From assembly GCA_036130055.1 (NCBI GenBank), contig JAYYOR010000031.1, positions 1-64,000 of the forward strand: a stretch of DNA of 64,000 bases, given 5' to 3'. The position numbers were made by a program, and so were the translations under genes. A model generated the notes under the pieces. That model did no database searches. It worked only from the letters and a program-made list of their open reading frames with translations, and was not told where the DNA came from. This document shows, piece by piece, positions 61,498 to 64,000 of the stretch (position 1 is the stretch's first letter; each line of letters opens with the position of its first letter). Source of the DNA: TMED69 sp036130055 (lineage in GTDB: Bacteria; Pseudomonadota; Gammaproteobacteria; Ga0077536).

Positions 61498-61937
61498 TGG
61501 GCACCATTGGTGTTTTCTATGTGGAGCGAGTCGGCCACTTCGGGAGGCATGTAATTTTCATCGTGCTTCGCTAAAACTTCGAAGGCTCTGAATGTTCCAT
61601 CCGAACTCAGTGACCCATTGGCTATGATCCCTTGTCCTTCACGAAATAAGTCTGGCAAGATTCCTTCATAGCGGACAGTTTGGGTTGATTTTAAATCAGT
61701 AATGTCAAAAAAAACTTCTAGAGAATCTACAGAGCGCACAATGCTGTTTTCGACAACTAAGCCGCCAAGTCGGAATGAGTCTCTATCTCTAGCTTCCCCA
61801 TTCGCTATTTCCGTTGGGCTGTAAAAATACATAAGATTTTGCTCAAACGCAGATAAAATTAAATAAATCGCAACGGCGACTCCGCCCATGCCAAACAATA
61901 TTGCAATCATGCGGTTAGTTCTTTTTTTCATCTTCAT
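61494..61937 (-). CDS. ccmE: Heme chaperone CcmE
   Basis: A 147-residue periplasmic OB-fold heme chaperone with an N-terminal membrane anchor (MIAILFGMGGVAVAIYLIL). The heme-binding His is in LAKHDENYMPPEV, in the usual HDENY motif; FRLGGLVV and YEGILPDLFREGQGI are also conserved. The gene overlaps ccmD at its start by 23 bp. Confidence 0.95.
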   Translation of the reverse strand: MKMKKRTNRMIAILFGMGGVAVAIYLILSAFEQNLMYFYSPTEIANGEARDRDSFRLGGLVVENSIVRSVDSLEVFFDITDLKSTQTVRYEGILPDLFREGQGIIANGSLSSDGTFRAFEVLAKHDENYMPPEVADSLHIENTNGAQ

Positions 61938-62067
61938 CCTTACTTTGGATTATCTCTGTAAGCATTTTTTTTGTATTATTCAAATTAAAATGAGATGCTA
62001 CCGCGAGAATGAACATACCCGCTAAAGTGATGGCGAATGCACTGAAAATATAATCAAAATACTGCAA
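61915..62067 (-). CDS. ccmD: Heme exporter accessory protein CcmD
   Basis: A 50-residue protein starting at TTG, with QYFDYIFSAFAITLAGMFIL as a single membrane helix followed by a charged tail (ending KDEDEKKN). Its position between ccmC and ccmE, single helix and length identify it. AGGGG lies about 8 nt ahead of the TTG. It helps release holo-CcmE. It is easily missed because of its size and rare start. Confidence 0.85.
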   Translation of the reverse strand: MQYFDYIFSAFAITLAGMFILAVASHFNLNNTKKMLTEIIQSKDEDEKKN

Positions 62068-62090
62068 AATGAAGCCCCTGTTTGTAGAAT

Positions 62091-62822
62091 CTAGCTAATT
62101 TCTTTACGAATCCAACCTGAGTTTCGTTCATAACGAATTATCTCGCTTTGCATTCTAATCATCAAAACATATATAAAGTAAGCAATAAAACCGATTGTCA
62201 TTATAATTAGCGGGATCAACATAGTAATTTCTATCGATGGATTATCGAATTTTGAAACTGTCGGTCCCTGGTGCAACGTTGCCCACCACTCAACTGAATA
62301 ATGAATAATCGGAATATTTATTGCGCCAATCAAGGTGACCACTGCAGCTGATCTAGATCCTATTCTGATATCTTCCATACTATTTGAGATCCCTATTATT
62401 CCGCCATAAATGAGGAGCAAGATTAGTTCAGAAGTCAATCTAGCATCCCAGACCCACCATGTTCCCCACATTGGTTTGCCCCATATTGAACCGGTTACTA
62501 ATGCGATAGCGGTAAAACAGAAGCCGATTGGCGCGGCAGATCTTATTCCTATTTCAGCGATTTTCAGTCTCCAAACCAGCGCTGCAAAGGCCGCCAGAAC
62601 CATATAAATATACACAAAAAGGGATAGCCATGCCGCTGGAACATGTACATAAATTATTCTGAAAGCATCGCCCTGCTGATAATCTTTTGGGGCTACAAAC
62701 AGTCCCCCATATAACCCTGCTGTAATAACAACTAAAGTAAAGATCAGTAAGGGTTTTTGGATTCGTCTTGAAAAAAAATAAAAGGATTCCAAGGCGAGAA
62801 AATTTTTTATCAATTTGAACAT
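62091..62822 (-). CDS. ccmC: Heme exporter protein CcmC
   Basis: A 243-residue inner-membrane protein with six hydrophobic segments. The tryptophan-rich heme motif WGKPMWGTWWVWDARLTSEL is present, and a His is in the IIYVHVPAAW loop. It attaches heme to CcmE. Stop is 23 bp before the ccmD TTG. Confidence 0.95.
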   Translation of the reverse strand: MFKLIKNFLALESFYFFSRRIQKPLLIFTLVVITAGLYGGLFVAPKDYQQGDAFRIIYVHVPAAWLSLFVYIYMVLAAFAALVWRLKIAEIGIRSAAPIGFCFTAIALVTGSIWGKPMWGTWWVWDARLTSELILLLIYGGIIGISNSMEDIRIGSRSAAVVTLIGAINIPIIHYSVEWWATLHQGPTVSKFDNPSIEITMLIPLIIMTIGFIAYFIYVLMIRMQSEIIRYERNSGWIRKEIS

Positions 62823-62824
62823 TT

Positions 62825-63490
62825 TTAATGTACTCTCGTTTTTATTGCAGCTGCACTTGCCCAGGGTAAAGTTGACAGTAGCAGGACAAAGAAACCTAGC
62901 AAAAACAACACTTCATTTGAATAATTAATACTGTTATACGCATTTAGGGACGCTCTGGTGCCAAAAATAATTGGCGGAATCATTAGAGGAAAAACCAAAA
63001 TAGTCAACAAAAGCCCACCCCCTTTCGAATTGGCAGTTAATGCGCTTAATGCAACACCAATAAGACTCATTGTTAAAGTGACCAGAGTGATACATAAAAG
63101 AAAATTCATGACTAGTTGTTTGTCAAAACCTAGCAATAGAAATGCCAAGCAAGCTGTTGCTATTATAGTGAAGCAGTTTGTTACCCAGAATGAAAAGGCC
63201 TTTGCTAGAGCAACAATTTCTAGTGTGGTAGAGGATAAAATTAGAAGGTCGGCAGTGCCATCGCTAAAATCTTTATAGAAAATCGCATCTAGTGTTAAAA
63301 CGCACGATAAAACAGCAGCCGTCCAAATGCAGCTGATTAATAATGTTTTATCTGAAAAAAAACTCGGACCTGCCGATATCGCGCTTATTATCATAATAAG
63401 TAAGAAAAAAGAAATAGAATTTAGAACAGTCGTTGCGTTCGCAAAATTACGAAGCAGTTCATATTTGCAATATATTAAAAACAGTTTCAT
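62825..63490 (-). CDS. ccmB: Heme exporter membrane subunit CcmB
   Basis: A 221-residue protein with six membrane segments; FYKDFSDGTADLLILSSTTLEIVALAKAFSFW and the closing LLSTLPWASAAAIKTRV are characteristic. Membrane partner of the CcmA ATPase. It overlaps ccmA by 4 bp. Confidence 0.94.
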   Translation of the reverse strand: MKLFLIYCKYELLRNFANATTVLNSISFFLLIMIISAISAGPSFFSDKTLLISCIWTAAVLSCVLTLDAIFYKDFSDGTADLLILSSTTLEIVALAKAFSFWVTNCFTIIATACLAFLLLGFDKQLVMNFLLCITLVTLTMSLIGVALSALTANSKGGGLLLTILVFPLMIPPIIFGTRASLNAYNSINYSNEVLFLLGFFVLLLSTLPWASAAAIKTRVH

Positions 63491-64000
63491 CTGATGCTTT
63501 CTAAATTTATTACTTTAAATTTTTCTTCTTGGTTAAACTTTTGATGACTGGTTAAAAATATTATCCCTCCCTTCTCGCGATGGTCTGAAATTTGGTCCTC
63601 AAGTGTTTTTTGTGCGTCAACATCTAAACTATTAAAAGGCTCATCAAGCACCCAAATTGGTGCTTTAAAAAGAAGTAATTTACAAAGAGAAAGTTTTTGC
63701 TTTTGACCTGCAGAGAGGTTTTTACTTAATTGAGATGGTGTTCGAATCTTGAATATTTCTAGTGTATCTTTAATCGAATAGTATTTAGCTTTACCTTCAG
63801 TTATTTTCGAGTAAAACGTTAGGTTTTGCGTGATCGTTAGATCGCACGCGACTGCAGGGCTATGGCCAATGAAATTTACAAGGTTGGGAGAAAGCGGTCT
63901 TATTTTACCATTCGAACTAACAACAGACAATTCGCCATCATGTATTCTGTTTAAACGAGCTAGTGTCCGTAGAAGCGAGGTTTTTCCACATCCGTTTGGC
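63487..64000 (-). CDS. ccmA: Heme exporter ATP-binding subunit CcmA (5' end beyond window)
   Basis: 171 codons of the ATPase; the frame is open to the window edge, so about 35 N-terminal residues are missing. The last visible part of Walker A is NGCGKTSLLR, followed by the signature NLSAGQKQKLSL and Walker B IWVLDEPFNSLD; the switch His is in LTSHQKF. With CcmB it forms the ABC transporter that drives holo-CcmE release. Confidence 0.95.
   Translation of the reverse strand, partial: PNGCGKTSLLRTLARLNRIHDGELSVVSSNGKIRPLSPNLVNFIGHSPAVACDLTITQNLTFYSKITEGKAKYYSIKDTLEIFKIRTPSQLSKNLSAGQKQKLSLCKLLLFKAPIWVLDEPFNSLDVDAQKTLEDQISDHREKGGIIFLTSHQKFNQEEKFKVINLESIR

Overview
The window is a densely packed, AT-rich bacterial chromosome segment with short intergenic gaps and no insertion sequences, phage genes or CRISPR. 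A System I cytochrome c maturation operon in the order ccmABCDEFGHI, aminopeptidase N, HspQ, a SirB1-type protein and a second EF-G point to a Gram-negative proteobacterium, most likely gammaproteobacterial. The many acyl-CoA, crotonase and LLM-type flavin/F420 oxidoreductase genes resemble uncultivated marine heterotrophs. The lineage call is inference from gene content only.

Layout. 1-6520: crotonases, a lipid-anchored PQQ dehydrogenase, an LLM oxidoreductase, a RibA-like protein and a secreted metallo-beta-lactamase-fold protein. 6572-10271: a GldA/F/G-like ABC-2 system with a lipoprotein and a small membrane protein. 10275-14206 (minus): a three-subunit xanthine/CO-dehydrogenase-family molybdoenzyme with its own MoaD/ThiS-like carrier. 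14305-16617: a tandem acyl-CoA dehydrogenase fusion. 16766-20190: selA, selB and selC. 20262-22391: an azurin-like protein, gltX, tRNA-Ala(GGC) and tRNA-Glu(TTC). 22559-32212: small oxidoreductases, hydrolases and a four-gene redox operon. 32310-39233: class III aminotransferase, phosphatase, alcohol dehydrogenase, a glutamine synthetase II behind a sigma-54/NtrC-type promoter, and leuA. 39226-44541: a second selenoprotein operon, two LLM enzymes, an aldolase-type protein and an orphan. 44939-56169: fusA2, pepN, an M18 aminopeptidase and small genes. 56158-64000 (minus): DUF1329 plus the ccm operon, cut at ccmA by the window edge.

Main discovery. The window carries the selenocysteine insertion genes except selD (selA, selB and a UCA-anticodon selC) and two genes that appear broken by an in-frame TGA but read as complete selenoproteins. 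One (24333-24851) has the U-G-S-C motif. The other (39994-40845) belongs to the glycine/sarcosine/betaine/D-proline reductase selenoprotein B (GrdB/PrdB) family. Each TGA is followed after 10-11 nt by an 8-bp hairpin with a GUU loop, the position and form expected of a bacterial SECIS. A standard gene caller would split both genes.

Other points of interest are selC's 7+6 rather than 8+5 acceptor/T helix, a short-chain dehydrogenase with no ATG/GTG/TTG start (apparent ATC start after the selenoprotein stop), a very likely sigma-54 promoter with an NtrC-like palindrome upstream of glutamine synthetase II, a RibA-like protein with altered conserved residues, and four LLM enzymes plus a DDN-like protein that raise the question of F420 use.
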